A DNA stretch of 64,000 nucleotides from Actinomadura geliboluensis (lineage in GTDB: Bacteria > Actinomycetota > Actinomycetes > Streptosporangiales > Streptosporangiaceae): assembly GCF_005889745.1 (NCBI RefSeq), contig NZ_VCKZ01000002.1, positions 30,166-94,165 of the forward strand, written 5' to 3'. Of the stretch, positions 34,376 through 44,232 are shown piece by piece. How positions within the stretch are numbered: the stretch's first letter is position 1; each line of letters opens with the position of its first letter. The translations under genes were made by a program, and so were the position numbers. Under the pieces are notes generated by a model. That model worked only from the letters and a program-made list of their open reading frames with translations. It made no database searches and was not told where the DNA came from.

Positions 34376-34606
34376 ATGGAAGACAAGAAGAAGGAACCCG
34401 CCGTGGGCGACAAGGTCACATGGCGCAGCCACGGCTCTACGCCCGAGGGCTGGGTGGAGAAGAAGGTCACCGACCGTCGTGAGGAGGTCGGCCGCACCGT
34501 CGCGGCCTCACCTGAGGAACCGCAGTATGTAGTGCGGAGCGAAAAGAGCGGCAAGAAGGCCGTCCACAAGGGCTCGGCGCTCCGCAAACGCAAGGGCTCC
34601 AACTAA
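34376..34606 (+). CDS. DUF2945 (HVA1-type Tudor-like) small protein
   Basis: 76 residues: KVTWRSHGSTPEGWVEKKVT and YVVRSEKSGKKAVHKGSALR are diagnostic of DUF2945, a small Lys-rich Tudor-like domain. Short and basic, without a membrane segment. Its single-gene setting next to stress genes is common for the family. No biochemical function can be given. 34161-34375 and 34607-34847 show nothing else. Confidence 0.82.
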   Translation: MEDKKKEPAVGDKVTWRSHGSTPEGWVEKKVTDRREEVGRTVAASPEEPQYVVRSEKSGKKAVHKGSALRKRKGSN

Positions 34607-34847
34607 GCGCCGACGAGGAGGCGGCAGCCGAGTTCGGCAAGGCCGTGAACACGGCGGCCGAGGGATCGGCAGCTGGTGCACGCCACCTCCGGTGATGGCC
34701 TTCTCCGAAGTCGTCACCCAACTGACGGGTCCCCGCTCGCCTGGCGTTCGGTGCAAGGTTCGTTCGCATTGCACTGCCCTGCCACGGCTTCTCTGCGCCT
34801 TGCCCATGAACGAGTTCTGAATCGGTTTCCATGGGCATCGGGACCGC

Positions 34848-35336
34848 ATGACACTGGAGCAGCGGCTCGCGCAAGGCAGTGAGGCGGCGCTGAACGAGTG
34901 CTATGCCGCGCTCGGCCCTCTGGTCCGTCGCCGTGCGGGAAGGCTTGTACCCGACCATGCTGTGGACGACGTCGTCCGGTTGGTCTTCCTGGAGGTCTGG
35001 CGATCACTCGGGCGCTTCGACCCGGCACGCGGCCTTGAGCCGTGGGTCCTGGCCTTCGCCCGGAGACGGGCCATCGACCAGCTGCGGGTCGAAGCGCGGC
35101 ACTCCCGGCGCTCGGTGCCGCTCGAGGACACCATCGGCGTGCCCGACGCCACCTCCGCCGTGGACGCCGCCTGCGACGCGCTCGCCGGACTGCCGGCCCC
35201 GCAGCGGCAGGCGATCGTGCTCGCTCACTTCGGACAACTGACCCAGTGAGAGATCGCCGACCGACTGGCGACCCCGCTCGGCACCGTCAAGGCATGAACC
35301 ACCCGCGGGCTGCGGCGGTTGAGGGATCTGCTGTGA
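34848..35336 (+). pseudogene. ECF-type sigma factor with two in-frame TGA codons
   Basis: Residues 1-133 form sigma region 2 (DDVVRLVFLEVWRSLGRFDP, LAFARRRAIDQLR) and the start of region 4 (LAGLPAPQRQAIVLAHFGQL). A TGA at 35247-35249 then interrupts TQ*EIADRLATPLGTVKA, and a second TGA at 35295-35297 precedes TTRGLRRLRDLL, ending at TGA 35334-35336. The frame is unbroken throughout, and both stops sit where family members have Arg (CGA to TGA would explain each). Without readthrough it lacks the region-4 HTH and should be inactive. Confidence 0.75.
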
Positions 35337-35389
35337 CGTCTTCAAACCGCCGCCCGGTCCGGCGCCGGGGGCCGTCCGCGTCCCCGGCT

Positions 35390-35535
35390 GGCGTGCCAGG
35401 TTGCCTGCTGGGCGCGCCCGTCGCGTACAACGGCGGCTGCAGCCGCGACCGGTTCCTGACCAGACCCCGCGCCGGCCACGTCGACTGCCTGCCCGCCTGC
35501 CCGGAGATCGAGATCGGCCTCGGCGAACACGTGGT
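35390..35535 (+). pseudogene. DUF523 fragment
   Basis: Reads PGCLLGAPVAYNGGCSRD, then HVDCLPACPEIEIGLGEHV. DUF523 proteins have CLLGxPVRYDG ... PVCPEVExGLGxPR. Start and second half are missing. 35536-35774 shows nothing else. Confidence 0.55.
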
Positions 35536-35774
35536 TCGTTCTCTGACTACCGCCCTCAGCGCCCGCTCTGGATGGACGCCGTATCCAGGAACGTTGTCAT
35601 CGCGCGCGCAACCGTTCGTCCCGCGTCGACGCCGGATGAATCGGCGAGGTGGTGTGTTCGAGTTCCTGGCCGTTGACGGCGGCAGTGGCCGACTTCAGAG
35701 CTGCAAGGCAGGGGAACCGGAGACAAGCCTGGGGATGTATGGATCCGATCGAGTCCGGGGACGTGGGGGAGAAC

Positions 35775-36653
35775 ATGGATGCAAGCGCGATCAACGGTGT
35801 CGTGGTGGGGTACGACGGTTCGCAGAACGGCATCCGCGCCCTGGACTGGGCCGCGGACGAGGCCCGGGCCCGCGGCCTGCCCCTGACCGTGATCCACGCG
35901 TGGGAGGCCTTCATCGGAGGCTCGATGGCCATGGCGGTGGTGAACCTGGAGCCCTTGGCGCAGCAGATGCTGGACGGTGGAGTCGAGCACGTCCGGAAGC
36001 AGGCGCCCGATGTGCCGGTCCAGGGCGTCCTCGAACGCGGGCAGTCGGCTGCGAAAATGATCGAAGCCGGAAGGAACGCCGCCCTGATCGTGCTGGGGCC
36101 GCGGGGCCTCGGCGGGTTCACCGGCCTGCTGCTCGGGTCGGTCAGCGCTCAAGTGGTCGCGCATGCCTCGTGTCCCGTGGTGATCGCCAGGGACGCCCTG
36201 GACCGGCAGCCGGGGACGGAGCCGGGCCGTGCCGTGGTCGGCGTGGACGGTTCACCGGCATCCCAGGCCGCGCTGGCGACGGCGTTCGCCGAGGCCGAAC
36301 TGCACGGACTGTCCCTGCACGCGGTGGCGGCCTGGGAGCCGGCGCCGTTGAAGGATCTTCCGCCGCTGGTCGACGAGACCGGCATGCGGGAGGCGGCCAC
36401 GGCACGGCTGGAGCAGTTGACGGCCCCGTTGCGGGACCTTCACCCGGGAGTGGACGCGCAGGCCGAGGTCCTGGTCGGCCATCCGCGTGAAGTACTGCTG
36501 AATGCGGCGCAGGGCGCGCGTCTGCTCGTCGTCGGCTCGCGGGGGCTGGGCGGCTTCCGCGGCCTCCTGCTCGGATCGGTCAGCTATGCCCTTGTACGGC
36601 ACGCGCCCTGCCCGGTGGCGGTCGTCCACGCACCCCGCAACTCCCACGGCTAG
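35775..36653 (+). CDS. Universal stress protein, two UspA domains
   Basis: 292 residues from [26 protein letters not shown] precedes the ATG, and the longer open frame upstream is non-coding. Both domains keep ATP-type loops: [19 protein letters not shown] (domain 1) and [19 protein letters not shown] (domain 2). Domain starts are VVVGYDGS and [15 protein letters not shown]. More similar to the USP at 46462 than to the 281-aa pair. I see no good GGGAC-type site upstream, unlike most USPs here. Confidence 0.9.
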   Translation: MDASAINGVVVGYDGSQNGIRALDWAADEARARGLPLTVIHAWEAFIGGSMAMAVVNLEPLAQQMLDGGVEHVRKQAPDVPVQGVLERGQSAAKMIEAGRNAALIVLGPRGLGGFTGLLLGSVSAQVVAHASCPVVIARDALDRQPGTEPGRAVVGVDGSPASQAALATAFAEAELHGLSLHAVAAWEPAPLKDLPPLVDETGMREAATARLEQLTAPLRDLHPGVDAQAEVLVGHPREVLLNAAQGARLLVVGSRGLGGFRGLLLGSVSYALVRHAPCPVAVVHAPRNSHG

Positions 36654-36714
36654 CACTCGCCCATGCCGCATCCGCACGCAGGTGATTGTCAGCGGGGCGT
36701 ACCAGGGAGTTGCC

Positions 36715-37058
36715 GTGAGAACGGTGAACGACGGGATCTCGGCCTTCCACCTGTGGCCGCTGCCGGACGGCGGGACACGGCTGCCCGTGAGCCTGCCCAA
36801 GCAGGCGCACGACTGCGCCGGCGACCCCCATTACTTCGATCTGAACACCCTCAAAGGATCACGACTCGTCGCCGCCGTCGCCGAGTTCACCGACCGGCCC
36901 GAACCCGATCGGCCCGACCGCGTCCGCGCCCTGCTCGCCCAGGCCGGAATCATCTGGCGGCGTTGCCGTCATGGCGGGACGCCCTGGTCGAGGAGCCGAT
37001 GGTCCATGACGCCGTCGCCAGTGACCTGGAACATGGTGCAGGAGGACGGTTGCCGTAA
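36715..37058 (+). pseudogene. Hypothetical gene, probably frameshifted
   Basis: A GTG with GGGAG 5 nt upstream opens [20 protein letters not shown] ... [20 protein letters not shown] ... [13 protein letters not shown]. Near 36955 protein-like sequence continues in another frame ([20 protein letters not shown]) to a stop at 37058, while the first frame becomes low-quality and runs over the hydrogenase gene end. It is probably one ~113-residue protein with a single frameshift. Family not recognised. Confidence 0.45.
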
Positions 37059-37190
37059 GCCCGTCGGCGGGAGGTTGGGCAGGGAGCCTTGTGACCGTCC
37101 TGCCAGCGCGTTCGACCACCGAGCGTCTCGTCCATGCGCTGCCGTCGGCGGTGCCCGCGCCGGAAGACCCCCCGGGAAGCGCCGCCTACC

Positions 37191-38318
37191 TCACCCCGTG
37201 GTGTCCGCCGCGGGGTCGGCGGTTTCGGCGCGCAGCGCGGCCACCTCGACGGTGAGGTCGATGCCGACCGGGCACCAGACGATGCAGCGGCCGCAGCCCA
37301 CGCAGCCGGAGGAGCCGAACTGGTCGTGCCAGGTGCCGAGCTTGTGGGTGAGCCACTGCCGGTAGCGGCTCTTCGCGGACGCCCGGACGTCGCCCCCGTG
37401 CAGGTGGGAGAAGTCCGGGTCGAAGCAGGAGTCCCAGAGCTGCCAGCGCTCGGCGTGGTCGCCGGTGAGGTCGGTGGTGTCGGTCACTCTGGTGCAGAAG
37501 CAGGTCGGGCACACCATGGTGCAGTTGCCGCAGCTCAGGCAGCGTTCGGCGACATCGTCCCAGCGAGCCGCGTCCAGGCTGCCCGCCATCAGGTCGCGAA
37601 GGCCCAGGGCGGGCATCTCCCGGCCCATCCGGTCGGCGGCGGCCGTCACCTCCGCACGGGCCCGGTCCACGTCGGCGGGCTTCGCGGGTCCTGCGCGCAG
37701 GTCGTCCATGATGAGGGCGCCCGCCTCGGTGCCCACGTCCACGATGTACCGCGGCCCGTCCTCGCCGATCAGTTCGGTGAACGCGAGATCGTATCCGGGG
37801 CCCGCTTCCGGGCCGGTGCCCATGGAGACGCAAAAGCAGGTCTCACCGGGCTCGGTGCAGTTGACGGCGATGATGAGGGCGTCCCGGCGCCGTCCCGCAT
37901 AGGACGGGTCGACGTGGCGGCCGCCCATCAGGACGCGGTCTTGGACGGCGATGGCGCGCAGATCGCACGGCCGGACACCGAGCAGTGCCAAGCGGGCCGG
38001 GTCGGGTGCGTGGTCCTCGGCCTCGAAGCCGTCCTCGGTCCGGCGCGCCTCCCACAGCTTGACTCTTGACCGGTGCAGGAAGGGTTTCCAGGACTGGGGC
38101 CCGGCAGCGTGAGCGAAAGCGGCGCCGTCCCCCCTGCGGCGCAGCCGGTAACCGCCGGGGCTCAGCCGGACGCCCCATCCGTACGGCAGGTGTTCGACCG
38201 AGTCCAGTTCCGCCAGGACGATGGCGTCGTCGCGGACGGTCGGGCCGATGACGGTGTACCCGGCTCGGCGGAGCGCGGCATGGAGAAGACTGAGGTCGGT
38301 CAGTTCCAGTGTGTTCAT
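37191..38318 (-). CDS. hyhB: [NiFe] hydrogenase iron-sulfur (beta) subunit
   Basis: 375 residues. Two cysteine clusters near the C-terminus, [16 protein letters not shown] (~265-280) and [13 protein letters not shown] (~345-357), plus the family motif [16 protein letters not shown] and [20 protein letters not shown]. In group 3b hydrogenases this subunit carries 4Fe-4S clusters linking the flavin subunit to the hydrogenase dimer. The ATG overlaps the stop of the maturation protease (ATGA). It is last in the operon here, whereas as I recall it is usually first. Confidence 0.9.
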   Translation of the reverse strand: MNTLELTDLSLLHAALRRAGYTVIGPTVRDDAIVLAELDSVEHLPYGWGVRLSPGGYRLRRRGDGAAFAHAAGPQSWKPFLHRSRVKLWEARRTEDGFEAEDHAPDPARLALLGVRPCDLRAIAVQDRVLMGGRHVDPSYAGRRRDALIIAVNCTEPGETCFCVSMGTGPEAGPGYDLAFTELIGEDGPRYIVDVGTEAGALIMDDLRAGPAKPADVDRARAEVTAAADRMGREMPALGLRDLMAGSLDAARWDDVAERCLSCGNCTMVCPTCFCTRVTDTTDLTGDHAERWQLWDSCFDPDFSHLHGGDVRASAKSRYRQWLTHKLGTWHDQFGSSGCVGCGRCIVWCPVGIDLTVEVAALRAETADPAADTTG

Positions 38319-38815
38319 GGCGAGTGGTCCTCCTTCCAGCGCGGGTGTCCGGCGGTCGATCCGGCCGGCTCCTTCCCGCCGGGTGCCAGTGCGACGGCCA
38401 GCCGGTCGGCGACGGCGGTGACAGCGGCCGCCACCCCGGGGCTCAGTCCGCGGCCGAAGCCGAAATCGAGCCCCTCGATCGCCAGGACGCGCAGGCGGGC
38501 GGGCATGTGGCCGACGGCGAGCCCGAGCGCGACGGCATCGGCGAGCCCGAGCGCGTGACCGGTGACGGAGCGCGCGGCCAGAGCCGCCGTCTCCGCGCCG
38601 AGGTCGTGGATCCGCCCGGGAACGGGCGGCTCGGCGTGAACCGCGTCGACGACGATCGCCAGGTCGGCGCCCGCCCACAGTCCGATGAGGCGGGCCGGCT
38701 CGCCGTCGGTCACCGCGAGAGTCGCCCGCACCCTGCCCCGGAGCGCCTCGATCACCGCCGGCCCGGCACCGTCGTCGCGGCGGAAGTCGTTGCCCACGCC
38801 GATGACGACGGTCAT
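38315..38815 (-). CDS. Hydrogenase maturation protease
   Basis: 166 residues, normal for the HycI/HyaD family. Nickel-binding residues are in VIGVGNDFRRDDGAGPAVIE (Asp), IVVDAVHAEP (Asp) and SVTGHALGLADAVAL (His). The enzyme trims the C-terminal tail of the large subunit after Ni insertion. The large subunit here ends a few residues after [10 protein letters not shown], with a tail LDLTVERS. Start and stop each overlap the neighbouring genes by 4 nt. The hyp genes needed for cofactor assembly are not in the window. Confidence 0.88.
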   Translation of the reverse strand: MTVVIGVGNDFRRDDGAGPAVIEALRGRVRATLAVTDGEPARLIGLWAGADLAIVVDAVHAEPPVPGRIHDLGAETAALAARSVTGHALGLADAVALGLAVGHMPARLRVLAIEGLDFGFGRGLSPGVAAAVTAVADRLAVALAPGGKEPAGSTAGHPRWKEDHSP

Positions 38816-40107
38816 GACCGCTCCACGGTGAGATCGAGGAAGTGGGTGGAGCAGGAGATGCAGGGGTCGTAGTTGCGGATCGCCTGCTCGCACTGATGGG
38901 TCAGTGCGTGGTCGTCGAGATGCAGGTGGGCCGCGACGAACCGGCGCAGGTCGTCCTCGATGGCGGCCTGGTTCTGGGACGTCGGCGGGACGATCCGCGC
39001 GGCCCGGATCAGGCCGTCCGGGCCGAGGTCGTAGCGGTGGTAGAGGACGCCGCGCGGCGCCTCGGTGACGCCGTGTCCGGTCCCCTCCCGGGGCGGCACC
39101 GGCACGGCCGGGCGGGGCGGCGGCTCATAGGCGGTGATGATCCGTAGCGCCTCGTCCACCGCGTAGACGATCTCGACCGCACGGACCAGGATGCTGCGGA
39201 ACGGGTTGCGGCATTCGATGCCGAGTCCGGCCCGGTCCGCGGCCTCCAGCGCGAGGGGCGACAGCCGGTCGCGGTTGAGGGAGTAGCGGGCGAGCGGGCC
39301 GGTGAGGTACGGGCCGCCGTCGGTGAAGCGGGCGTGCAGGGCGGTCGAGTGGGGGACCTGCTCCTCGACGATGTTCCGCTCGAACTCCGCGGCGGAGAAG
39401 GAGCGTCCCGCGCTGCTGCGCAGGACGCCGCTCTCCAGCGGGTACCGTCCGGTGGACAGGGCGAGGTATTCGTGGTCATGGGCGAAGTCGGGGAACTCGA
39501 AATCCGCCGCCCATTCCACGGTGGCGAGCGCGTCGTCGCGGGCTTGGCGGAGCAACTCGGCGAGCGGGGCCAGTTCGGGGCGTGCCGACGTCCGGTGGAA
39601 GCCGCCGACACGGACGTTCACCGGATGGATCGCCCGGCCCCCCAGCACTTCCAGCAGCGTGTTGCCCGCCTTCTTCAGCCGCAGGCCCCGCTCGACGACG
39701 GCGCGGTGGTCGCGGGCCAGCTCCACCGCGCCCGGGTAGCCGAGGAAGTCGGGCGCGTGCAGCAGGTAGATGTGCAGGGCGTGGCTCTCGATCCACTCAC
39801 CGCAGTACAGCAGTCGGCGCAGCTCGCTGAGGGGGCCGCCGACTGTGACTCCGCAGGCTGCCTCGATGGCCTGGCACGCGCTCATCTGGTAGGCGATGGG
39901 GCAGATGCCGCAGATCCTGGCGGTGATGTCCGGCGGTTCGGTGTGGGCGCGGCCGCGCAGGAACGCCTCGAAGAACCGCGGCGGCTCGTAGATGTCGAGC
40001 CGGACCTCCTCGACGGCCCGGCCGCGCGCCCGGACGTACATGGCGCCCTCGCCCTCGACCCGGGCGAGGGCCCCGACCTTCAATGTCCGGTCATTGCGGT
40101 GCGTCAA
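38812..40107 (-). CDS. hyhL: [NiFe] hydrogenase large (alpha) subunit, group 3b-like
   Basis: 431 residues from a TTG that overlaps the small-subunit stop (TTGA); no closer ATG keeps the conserved start [15 protein letters not shown]. Nickel ligands: N-terminal [20 protein letters not shown] (C-x2-C) and C-terminal [10 protein letters not shown] (C-x2-C). These forms are typical of group 3b, cytosolic NADP-linked bidirectional hydrogenases. In Mycobacterium smegmatis the related Hyh enzyme is hypoxia-induced through DosR and evolves H2 in fermentation. The active site appears complete. Confidence 0.93.
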   Translation of the reverse strand: MTHRNDRTLKVGALARVEGEGAMYVRARGRAVEEVRLDIYEPPRFFEAFLRGRAHTEPPDITARICGICPIAYQMSACQAIEAACGVTVGGPLSELRRLLYCGEWIESHALHIYLLHAPDFLGYPGAVELARDHRAVVERGLRLKKAGNTLLEVLGGRAIHPVNVRVGGFHRTSARPELAPLAELLRQARDDALATVEWAADFEFPDFAHDHEYLALSTGRYPLESGVLRSSAGRSFSAAEFERNIVEEQVPHSTALHARFTDGGPYLTGPLARYSLNRDRLSPLALEAADRAGLGIECRNPFRSILVRAVEIVYAVDEALRIITAYEPPPRPAVPVPPREGTGHGVTEAPRGVLYHRYDLGPDGLIRAARIVPPTSQNQAAIEDDLRRFVAAHLHLDDHALTHQCEQAIRNYDPCISCSTHFLDLTVERS

Positions 40108-40883
40108 TCCTCCGCCCCCTCCCCGGGCCGCTGCTCCTCGCGGAACGCAGAGACGTTGAAGGTCGAGAGCACCCGGTGCGTCTCGTCCTCGGTCATGTCG
40201 AGCCACGGCAGCAGCCCGCGGGTGTTGGGACGAGTGCCGCTCCAGGCGGGGGAGGGGCCGAAGCAGCCGTAGCAGCCCCGCCCGTACGCCGGGCAGATCG
40301 CGCCGCACCCCGCGTGGGTGACGGGCCCGAGGCACGGGGTGCCGTGCGCGACCATGACGCACACGTTCCCGCGGCTCTTGCATTCGAAGCAGACGCTGTG
40401 GCCGGGTACGTCGGGCCTGCGTCCGGTCAGGTGGGCCGCCAGCACCTCGATGAGCTGGCGCCGGTCGATCGGGCACCCCCGCAGTTCGAAGTCCACCGGT
40501 ACGTGCGCCGCGATGGGCGTGGACCGCGCGAGCGTGGCGATGTACTCGGGACGTGCGTAGACCACGGAGGCGAACTCCTCGACGTCCGCGAAGTCACGCA
40601 GTGCCTGGACGCCTCCGGCGGTCGCGCATGCCCCGATCGTGATCAGCTTGCCCGACACCGCCCGAACGTGCTGGATGCGGTCGAGGTCGGCCGGCGTCGT
40701 GATCGATCCTTCGACCAGGGAGACGTCGTACGGGCCGTCCCCGGCGGCGGCGGTCGCCTCCAGGAAGTGCGCGATCTCGATCCGCCCGGTGAGGGTGAGC
40801 AGCTCGTCCTCGCAGTCCAGAAGGGTCAGCTGGCAGCCGTCGCAGGAGGCGAACTTCCACACGGCCAGGGTCGGTCGTCTCAT
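40104..40883 (-). CDS. hyhS: [NiFe] hydrogenase small (delta) subunit
   Basis: 259 residues from [18 protein letters not shown]. Proximal cluster ligands: [37 protein letters not shown]. Additional clusters: [20 protein letters not shown] and CYGCFGP. It transfers electrons from the Ni-Fe site toward the beta/gamma subunits. There are 2 nt between it and hyhG upstream, and a TTGA overlap with hyhL downstream. Confidence 0.92.
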   Translation of the reverse strand: MRRPTLAVWKFASCDGCQLTLLDCEDELLTLTGRIEIAHFLEATAAAGDGPYDVSLVEGSITTPADLDRIQHVRAVSGKLITIGACATAGGVQALRDFADVEEFASVVYARPEYIATLARSTPIAAHVPVDFELRGCPIDRRQLIEVLAAHLTGRRPDVPGHSVCFECKSRGNVCVMVAHGTPCLGPVTHAGCGAICPAYGRGCYGCFGPSPAWSGTRPNTRGLLPWLDMTEDETHRVLSTFNVSAFREEQRPGEGAED

Positions 40884-40885
40884 GG

Positions 40886-41758
40886 CTACAGCTCCCTGAC
40901 GGTCAGGAGCGGCACCGCGCGCTCGTACGGCAGGACGGGCCCGTCGCGGCAGAGCAGCAGCGGCCCGAGCTGGCAGTGCCCGCACCAGCCGAGCCCGCAG
41001 CGCATATTGCGCTCCAGAGACAGCCGGACGTCGGCAGGGCGCATCCCCAGCCCGATGAGCGCCTCGGCGGTGACGCGCATCATCACCTCCGGCCCGCAGA
41101 TGAACGCCGTGGCGTGGGCCGGATCGATCTCGGCGGCGCCCACCAGCGCTGTGATCAGGCCGACGTGACCGGCCCAGCCGGGGGTCGGCCGGTCGACCGT
41201 GACCTCGACCTGGGCGCCGTTCGCCCGCCACATGTCGAGTTCACCGGCGAACAGCAGTTCATCCGGGGTGCGCGCACCGATCAGGATCGAGATCCGGCCG
41301 AAGGCGCTCCGGTCGGCCAGGGCGCGCAGCACCACCGGCCGCAGCGGGGCCAGCCCGATCCCGCCGGCGGCGAGCACCAGATCGCGTCCCCGTGCCTCGT
41401 CCAGCCTCCAGCCGGTGCCGAACGGTCCGCGCAGCCCGATGATCCGCCCCGGCCGCGTCCCGCACACGGCGCGGGTGACGGCGCCGACGGCGCGGACGGT
41501 CTGCTCCAGTACCGGCCCGCTTCCCCGCGGGGTGGAGGGACTCCGAACCTCCTCGAACGGCCCGACGCGGCTGACCGAGATCGGCACCTCACCGATGCCG
41601 AACACGTACATCATGGTGAACTGGCCGGGAACGGGCTCGGAGACGGCCGCCTCGACGGGCTCCAGCGCCAGCGTGACCGTGTCCGCCGTCTCAGCGTGGC
41701 GGTCCGTCACCCGGTACGGGACGGGCGCCATGGGGCTGTGCACGGCGGCGGGGGTCAT
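40886..41758 (-). CDS. hyhG: [NiFe] hydrogenase FAD/NAD(P)-binding (gamma) subunit
   Basis: 290 residues from [19 protein letters not shown]; the ATG overlaps the preceding gene's stop (ATGA). Ferredoxin-NADP reductase-like fold: FAD region [23 protein letters not shown](P) region [17 protein letters not shown] and FICGPEVMM. The C-terminal [2Fe-2S] motif is [17 protein letters not shown]. It couples the hydrogenase to NAD(P)H. Confidence 0.93.
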   Translation of the reverse strand: MTPAAVHSPMAPVPYRVTDRHAETADTVTLALEPVEAAVSEPVPGQFTMMYVFGIGEVPISVSRVGPFEEVRSPSTPRGSGPVLEQTVRAVGAVTRAVCGTRPGRIIGLRGPFGTGWRLDEARGRDLVLAAGGIGLAPLRPVVLRALADRSAFGRISILIGARTPDELLFAGELDMWRANGAQVEVTVDRPTPGWAGHVGLITALVGAAEIDPAHATAFICGPEVMMRVTAEALIGLGMRPADVRLSLERNMRCGLGWCGHCQLGPLLLCRDGPVLPYERAVPLLTVREL

Positions 41759-42237
41759 CGGAGTTCCTCCGGGTGCGCGTACAGGTCCAGCATCCGGACC
41801 CTGGTGGCCATCAGCCGGTCCAGCATCACGGCCCCGAAGCGCAGGAGAAGGTCGTAGCCGAGGCGGAGGTCGGCGGCGCACAGCTCCCGCACCCGCCGAC
41901 CATCGAATCGGAAGGCCGTCACCGGCGCAGCGGCGACCGCACCGAACCTCCAGCGGTGCGGCGGGAACAGCCACGACCACCCCAGCATCGACGAGGCCGG
42001 CAAGGTCTCCACCACCACCGCGCCGCGGCCGGGCACCTGCAGATCCAGCGCGACCTTGCCAGAGCGGAGCAGCCAGAACCGCTGGGCAGGATCACCCTCC
42101 TCGAAGAAGCGGTGTCCGGCCGGGGCGGCGACGGCGTCGGCGGTGGCCGCCAACGCGGCGCGGTGCGGCTCGGCCATCCCAGCGAAGAAGCGCTCTTCGG
42201 CCAGCGCGCCGGCCGTGACGGGCTTCGTCTCCTCCAA
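41755..42237 (-). CDS. Cyclic nucleotide-binding (CRP/FNR-like) domain protein without HTH
   Basis: 160 residues from a TTG (LEETKPVTAG) with AGAGGAGG ~9 nt upstream. Single cNMP-binding beta-roll: FFAGMAEPHRAALAATADAV, FFEEGDPAQRFWLLRSGKVA, and a phosphate-binding-cassette-like stretch VETLPASSMLGWSWLF. It ends with helices after the roll; there is no DNA-binding domain. First gene of the hydrogenase operon and translationally coupled to hyhG, so it is likely a sensor subunit or regulator acting on the enzyme by protein contact. The same arrangement occurs with other hypoxic 3b hydrogenases. Confidence 0.85.
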   Translation of the reverse strand: MEETKPVTAGALAEERFFAGMAEPHRAALAATADAVAAPAGHRFFEEGDPAQRFWLLRSGKVALDLQVPGRGAVVVETLPASSMLGWSWLFPPHRWRFGAVAAAPVTAFRFDGRRVRELCAADLRLGYDLLLRFGAVMLDRLMATRVRMLDLYAHPEELR

Positions 42238-42273
42238 CTGGCCCGACCTCCTCTGAGAAACGGTTCACACACC

Positions 42274-42310
42274 GGGGCCACGGTCCAGAACCGATGCGGG
42301 ACATGCGGCC
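42274..42310 (-). promoter_or_regulatory. Two DosR-like sites before hydrogenase operon
   Basis: GGACCGTGGCCCC (toward the operon, 42274-42286) and GGGACATGCGGCC (42298-42310, other strand) lie 37-73 nt before the TTG start. Paired sites are common at strong DosR promoters. Confidence 0.5.
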
Positions 42311-42837
42311 GTGCCGACGATCCACAGTTCACGCAGGGCGCGGTGACGGATCATGGACACGCTGCACGGGTCGAGCCGATGCCGAACCGGCCCCGCCCCA
42401 GAGCCACAACGCCGCCCTCACGGCCGTTTCATCAGCACTTGTGGCCGGGCCGTCGCAGTCCCCCCTCGCGACGGCCATGCCACGTACCCACCTGCTACGG
42501 CATCGGTCCAGTACCCGCAGTGGCTCCTCGCTGAACCACGGCCTGAGCAATCCCACCTACGGGTAGACGGCTGACGGTTGGGGATGGACGCTAGTGGTCG
42601 ATCATGGCGATACGGCTCCGCACCGTGCAAGCGGTGGAACCTGCAGGTGTGGAAGCGGCTGTGAAACAGGCCACGGCCCAACCAGACCGCCGGGACGAGT
42701 GTCGGCACCGTCACCGGTAGCCAGATCAGGTCGCCGGCGGGCGCCCCTGCCGTCCGGCCCCGCGCGAAGAGCACTCGCCGTTCCATCGAAGCCCGGACCT
42801 CCACGCCTTCCACCCAGGACCGGTGCTCCCAGGGACG
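42311..42837. other. Long intergenic stretch between hydrogenase operon and USP
   Basis: Only short frames on both strands, one of them (reverse, ~42596-42786) with a hydrophobic run, but no ribosome site or recognisable family. No gene supported. Confidence 0.45.
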
Positions 42838-42889
42838 GGGACTCTTCGGCACCGGGCACAAAGACCGTCCGAGCAGGGACTCTTGACTC
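42838..42889 (+). promoter_or_regulatory. Two DosR-like sites, USP gene
   Basis: GGGACTCTTCGGCAC (42838-42852) and GGGACTCTTGACTC (42876-42889), the second 63-76 nt before the USP ATG at 42952. Confidence 0.55.
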
Positions 42890-42951
42890 TAGGATCACGC
42901 GCGGCTGGGAAAGAGCCTGGAGACGGGAGTCGACAGCCGAAGGAGAACACG

Positions 42952-43797
42952 ATGTCCGAGCCGATCGTCGTCGGCATCGACGGCTCCGAGGAGTCGGACC
43001 GCGCCGTGCGCTGGGCCGCGGCCGAAGCCGTGCTGCGCGAACGTCCCCTGCACATCGTCCACGTGCTGGAGAGCTGGCCTTACAAGGCGCCGGCGTTCAT
43101 GCCGGCCGAAACCACCGAACGGATGACCCGCGTCGGGCACCGGCTGCTGACCGCGACCCGCGAACGCGTCAAGGAGCAGTGGCCCGCTCTGAAGGTCACG
43201 ACCGCCCTGGTCGCCGAGGAGATCCCGCAGGCCCTGCACGCCCAGTCGGACAAGGCGTTCGAGCTGGTGCTCGGCAGCCGGGGCCGCGGCGGGTTCGCCA
43301 GCATGCTCCTCGGCTCCACGAGCCTGCGCATGGCCGCGCGCCCCACCGTCCCGGTCGTGATCGTGCACGGGGACGCCGCCGACCGCGGCGAGGTCGTCGT
43401 CGGCATCGACCTCCTGCGGGACGTCGGCCCCGTCCTGGACTACGCCTTCGAGGCCGCGGCGCTGCGGGACGCCCGGCTGCGCGTCCTGCACGCCTGGCAG
43501 ACGCTCGGCATCATCGACGCCGGCCTCGCGATCGATGCCGAGCAGATCGAACTCGATCTGCGCACCGAGGTCACCGAGACCTACCAGCCGCTGCGTACCA
43601 GGTATCCGCGCGTGGACGTCGTCGACGAGATCATCCTGGAGCATCCGGTGACCGCGCTGTCCAACGCCTCCGCCAACGCGCGCGTTCTCGTCGTCGGCGC
43701 CCACCAACGCCACTGGACCGCGCCCCAACTCGGCTCGATCGCCCACGGCGTCATCCACCACGCCCAATGCCCGGTCGCCGTCATCCCCTCCACCTGA
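42952..43797 (+). CDS. Universal stress protein, two UspA domains
   Basis: 281 residues from MSEPIVVGIDGSEESDRAV; AAGGAGAA precedes the ATG. Close paralogue of the USP at 25188: same length and shared segments such as AAEAVLRERPLHIVHVLESW, SDKAFELVLGSRGRGGFAS and EEIILEHPVTALS-type motifs. Domain 1 keeps the G-x2-G-x9-GS loop; domain 2 ends VGAHQRHWTAPQLGSIAHG, a non-canonical loop in both paralogues. Two GGGAC-type sites upstream support hypoxic or dormancy control. Divergent from the hydrogenase operon. Confidence 0.92.
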   Translation: MSEPIVVGIDGSEESDRAVRWAAAEAVLRERPLHIVHVLESWPYKAPAFMPAETTERMTRVGHRLLTATRERVKEQWPALKVTTALVAEEIPQALHAQSDKAFELVLGSRGRGGFASMLLGSTSLRMAARPTVPVVIVHGDAADRGEVVVGIDLLRDVGPVLDYAFEAAALRDARLRVLHAWQTLGIIDAGLAIDAEQIELDLRTEVTETYQPLRTRYPRVDVVDEIILEHPVTALSNASANARVLVVGAHQRHWTAPQLGSIAHGVIHHAQCPVAVIPST

Positions 43798-44232
43798 CCC
43801 GGCTCACAGCATCCGGAACACCGCCACCGTGCTCAAGCACAGCAATGAGGGATGCGCGGCGTAACTGTGCTATCGCACAAGCGGTCACGGTGACACAACG
43901 GCCCTGTCGCCCGGGACGACGTCCAACTCGATGCCGTCCTTGTCCATGTGGAGCCTCCTTGAAAGTCCAGCGGTGCGGTCAGGGCCAGGGGCCGCAACAA
44001 CGGTTCCCGCCGCCAGTCCGCTGGTCTTGAGGTCGACTTCGACCTGGGGCACCTCCGAGCGGCGCCTTGAGTTGCGGAACTTACCCCGCCAGCACGGCAC
44101 GTCCAGAGCGGGCGACCTGGCCAGGTGGCCAAGGACAGCCGTGAGCGGACTGGGTGCGGGCGCAGGCATGAAATCGGAGATGAGCGAGCCGACAGCGATC
44201 GGACATGATCGGGCAGAAGGTGGCTGCCAGCT
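43798..44232. other. Stretch with one 20-codon ORF
   Basis: No convincing gene. On the reverse strand an ATG at 43947 has an excellent AAGGAGG site and encodes MDKDGIELDVVPGDRAVVSP before TGA at 43885. It may be a start region left from a lost gene rather than a peptide. Confidence 0.3.

Noticed and set aside
36715..37365. Continuous forward ORF to 37365
   Set aside because: After ~36955 the sequence loses protein character and runs opposite the hydrogenase beta subunit; a frameshift ending at 37058 is more plausible.
42418..42861. 147-codon reverse ORF with a hydrophobic middle
   Set aside because: No ribosome site, many Arg/His/Trp residues typical of shadow frames, and it covers the GGGAC-type sites of the USP promoter.
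43885..43947. 20-codon reverse ORF with an excellent AAGGAGG site as a RiPP or leader peptide
   Set aside because: No precursor-like features (no Cys/Ser/Thr-rich core, no maturation genes nearby); more likely the start of a lost gene.
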